Shown here piece after piece: positions 5,060-5,192 of a DNA stretch of 5,192 nt (the first letter of the stretch is position 1; every line of letters starts with the position of its first letter). The stretch lies in the NCBI GenBank assembly GCA_027001345.1, contig JALTMS010000288.1:1-5192 (forward strand). Reading direction: 5' to 3'. The notes below the pieces were generated by a model. It was given only the letters and a program-made list of their open reading frames with translations, did not search any database and had not been told where the DNA came from. Both the position numbers and the translations under genes were made by a program. The stretch comes from Acidobacteriota bacterium. GTDB taxonomy: Bacteria; Acidobacteriota; Polarisedimenticolia; J045.

Positions 5060-5192
5060 GTAGGAGCGGGGTGCACCCCGCCCAGCCGTTGTCGTGAACG
5101 GCGGTGCGTGGTGGGGCCGCGGTTTCGTTGCGGGCCGGCACCCGGCACCGCTCGCCTCCAGCGCCGCAGGGCCGGGTATACCCGGCCCCTAC
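5060..5192. repeat. Inverted pair of REP-like palindromic elements (BIME-like)
   Basis: Two related 24-nt elements face each other. The plus-strand copy at 5060-5083 begins GTAGGAGC and contains the perfect 16-bp palindrome GCGGGGTGCACCCCGC (5066-5081). The minus-strand copy at 5192-5169 begins GTAGGGGC and contains the perfect 20-bp palindrome GGGCCGGGTATACCCGGCCC (5169-5188). They match at 19 of 24 positions. Between them are further hairpins: GCCGTT/AACGGC (5085-5102, 6-nt loop), GCCGG/CCGGC (5134-5146, 3-nt loop) and an outer 7-bp pair GCGGTGC/GCACCGC (5101-5107 with 5145-5151). The GTAGG head and GC-rich palindrome resemble REP sequences mobilised by RAYT (REP-associated tyrosine) transposases. 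Copy number in the genome cannot be seen from here. The right element ends exactly at the window edge and may extend further. Confidence 0.75.

Larger units (their letters stand above)
4887..5192. other. Non-coding region upstream of the operon
   Basis: About 306 nt without a credible gene on either strand. From left to right it contains the ligase ribosome-binding site, a G5/C5 hairpin (4904-4919), the minus-strand terminator, an AT-richer stretch with weak promoter-like hexamers and a REP-like inverted-repeat cluster (5060-5192). The gene that presumably lies to the right is outside the window. Confidence 0.6.

Noticed and set aside
5046..5064. CCTAC/GTAGG inverted arms as a third REP-like element
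   Set aside because: Only five bases pair around a 9-nt loop, and the sequence left of 5046 shows no GC palindrome like the other two elements.

Overview
The window comes from a GC-rich bacterial genome; by eye roughly two thirds of the bases are G or C, and codon third positions are strongly GC-biased. Shine-Dalgarno sequences are strong and intergenic gaps are short. No gene here fixes the taxon. High GC, a bacterial AcsA-type ligase, a tryptophanase-family lyase and REP-like palindromes would fit an amino-acid-using Acidobacteriota, delta-proteobacterial or similar lineage, but that is only a guess.

All recognised genes are on the minus strand, so the window reads right to left. Positions about 4887-5192 are non-coding. 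They hold an inverted pair of REP-like palindromes at the right edge, a short AT-richer stretch with weak promoter-like hexamers, and a convincing minus-strand intrinsic terminator just upstream of the first gene. Then come four tightly packed genes: an AcsA-type acetate/short-chain acyl-CoA ligase (4886-3186), a small acyl carrier protein (3149-2895), a 2-amino-3-ketobutyrate CoA ligase (Kbl)-type alpha-oxoamine synthase (2884-1637) and a tryptophanase-type beta-eliminating lyase (1608-232). Gaps are 36, 10 and 28 nt, and the Kbl ribosome-binding site overlaps the carrier-protein stop codon, so these look like one operon. Hairpins follow the lyase. A new minus-strand gene begins at position 80 with a typical signal peptide and runs off the left edge.

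The unusual point is the combination. Ligase, carrier protein and alpha-oxoamine synthase in a row is the arrangement used when an acid is activated, loaded on a carrier and condensed with an amino acid to give an alpha-aminoketone, as in the logic of prodigiosin and bacterial sphingoid-base pathways. Here, however, the ligase and the synthase most resemble the C2-specific housekeeping enzymes AcsA and Kbl, and the fourth gene looks like tryptophanase. Two readings remain open: an amino-acid catabolic operon (glycine/threonine and tryptophan to acetyl-CoA, pyruvate, ammonia and indole) with an unexplained carrier protein, or an uncharacterised ACP-dependent route to a small aminoketone. All core catalytic residues I could check are present in the two PLP enzymes. 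The ligase has one notable change, Leu where AcsA relatives have Arg in the C-terminal hinge region.
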